64,000 nt of DNA from Spirochaetia bacterium (lineage in GTDB: Bacteria > Spirochaetota > Spirochaetia > Sphaerochaetales > Sphaerochaetaceae), in the NCBI GenBank assembly GCA_022482625.1, contig JAKVOU010000001.1:2032784-2096783 (forward strand), read 5' to 3'. Position 1 is the first letter of the stretch; each line of letters begins with the position of its first letter. Under the pieces are notes generated by a model, which saw nothing but the letters and a program-made list of their open reading frames with translations, ran no database searches and had not been told where the DNA came from. The position numbers and the translations under genes are program-made. This document shows, piece after piece, positions 63,043-64,000 of the stretch.

Positions 63043-64000
63043 TTATTTGATGACGAAATTAACAAGTCTGCCCGGGATAGCAATTTTCTTGACAATGGTT
63101 TTTCCTTTCAGCCATTTGCTAATATTGTCGTTATCCATTGCCAAGGAAATCATTTCTTCCTTAGGCGTTTCTTTCGGCATCATGGTTTTCGCCCTGACCT
63201 TGCCATTGACCTGTATGACTAGCTGGACCTCATCATCGATAGTCAGCTTTTCGTCATAGACAGGCCAGGCCACTTTTGAAACTGAAGGTTCATGCCCTGC
63301 CCGTTGCCACAGTTCTTCTGCAAGATGAGGTACGTAAGGCGAGAGCAGTTTGATTAGAGTCTCCCATACTTCGCGAGGAAGCGTCTCTGTCTTGTAAAGC
63401 TCGTTTACCAATACCATCATCTGTGAAATTGCCGTATTGAAACTTAGGTTTGCCGTATCATCAGTGACTTTCTTTATGGTCTTGTGCAGGAGCCTTTCCA
63501 AATCCTTGCTGGGTTTTTCTTCGGTGATCGTCCTTTCATCTCCGAGTCTCCATACCCTGTCAAGGAACCGGTAGACCCCGGAAATTCCAGAAGTAGACCA
63601 AGGCTTAGATACTTGCAGCGGTCCCATGAACATTTCATACATCCTCATCGAGTCTGCGCCATAGGAGGTAATTATGTCATCAGGATTGATGACATTCTTG
63701 AGACTCTTTGACATCTTGGCAATGACCCTGGTAAGGGGAATATCAGTTCCCTTTTCTACAAAATGATCATTTCCTTTGTCTTCGACCATATCGACGGAAA
63801 CCAACGATTTGTCTGGCCTTTCATAAGCAAAACTTGTTATCATGCCTTGATTGATAAGACGATGGAAGGGTTCTTTTGTATTAACCATGCCCAAATCATA
63901 GAGCACTTTATGCCAGAATCTTGCATAGAGCAAATGTAAGACGGCATGTTCGGCCCCGCCTACATAAAGATCTACCGGCATCCAGTAGTTCATCTTTTCT
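63043..64000 (-). CDS. leuS: Leucyl-tRNA synthetase, C-terminal part
   Basis: The open frame continues past the window edge; 319 residues are visible, about 40 percent of the enzyme. It begins in the catalytic domain with MPVDLYVGGAEHAVLHLLYA and has the class I motif AKMSKSLKNVINPDD near 63700. The anticodon-binding helical domain follows (WETLIKLLSPYVPHLAEELW), then the C-terminal beta part (DEVQLVIQVNGKVRAK) that touches the long arm of tRNA-Leu. The ending is the typical bacterial one. Confidence 0.96.
   Translation of the reverse strand, partial: EKMNYWMPVDLYVGGAEHAVLHLLYARFWHKVLYDLGMVNTKEPFHRLINQGMITSFAYERPDKSLVSVDMVEDKGNDHFVEKGTDIPLTRVIAKMSKSLKNVINPDDIITSYGADSMRMYEMFMGPLQVSKPWSTSGISGVYRFLDRVWRLGDERTITEEKPSKDLERLLHKTIKKVTDDTANLSFNTAISQMMVLVNELYKTETLPREVWETLIKLLSPYVPHLAEELWQRAGHEPSVSKVAWPVYDEKLTIDDEVQLVIQVNGKVRAKTMMPKETPKEEMISLAMDNDNISKWLKGKTIVKKIAIPGRLVNFVIK

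Overview
The window is the replication-origin region of a bacterial chromosome, most likely from an anaerobic spirochaete of the Sphaerochaeta type. This is an inference. It rests on the gyrB-gyrA / dnaA-dnaN-recF-dciA-rpmH-rnpA-yidC-jag layout, a MurA with Asp in place of the catalytic Cys, an A-type flavoprotein of the kind found in anaerobes, a cyclophilin-FKBP fusion and an AroF-PheA fusion. DNA is moderately AT-rich and no flagellar, rRNA, CRISPR or phage gene is present.

Layout. 1-7 kb is accessory: a DeoR regulator and class II aldolase, a MATE exporter and its MarR regulator (both broken), a four-gene operon of three DUF2589-type proteins plus a YopT-like cysteine peptidase behind an interrupted promoter, an AraC remnant and a fucose mutarotase. 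7.1-10.4 kb is tRNA-Arg, two tRNA-Ser, SRP RNA, dnaX, ebfC and recR, an order also known from Bacillus. 10.4-22.4 kb holds sugar and peptide metabolism (trehalase-like hydrolase, nagA, pepD, a gamma-glutamyl hydrolase), an A-type flavoprotein, LysO-like and TraB-like membrane proteins, and radA. 22.4-25.7 kb carries parB and parA between two perfect parS sites, one lying inside the immunophilin gene. 26-38.7 kb is the core: gyrA and gyrB leftward, dnaA-dnaN-recF-dciA rightward, with oriC between dnaA and dnaN (about a dozen DnaA boxes and a DnaA-trio tract), then rpmH-rnpA-yidC-jag. 38.7-48.7 kb is metK, murA, a second DnaA-box cluster, rsmE (frameshifted), a CtpA-type protease, lgt, pepP and gpmI. 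49-64 kb is mixed: membrane proteins, a very large GH13 protein, pth, a NIF3-like protein, a DUF362 protein, nth, a candidate structured RNA with its own promoter and terminator, a secreted protein, the aroF-pheA fusion, DUF4416, a GNAT acetyltransferase and the 3' part of leuS.

Themes. Genes on each side of oriC mostly run away from it, and parS sites lie within about 10 kb, as expected for a replication and segregation hub. Four conserved reading frames (marR, dnaX, rsmE, nth) each carry a one-base shift at or next to a short homopolymer, and the MATE gene has an internal TAG. These may be real decay or sequence errors and should be settled before the proteins are interpreted. The strongest leads for new biology are the DUF2589-peptidase operon with its interrupted promoter (3.1-5.7 kb) and the orphan structured transcript at 57.65-57.94 kb.
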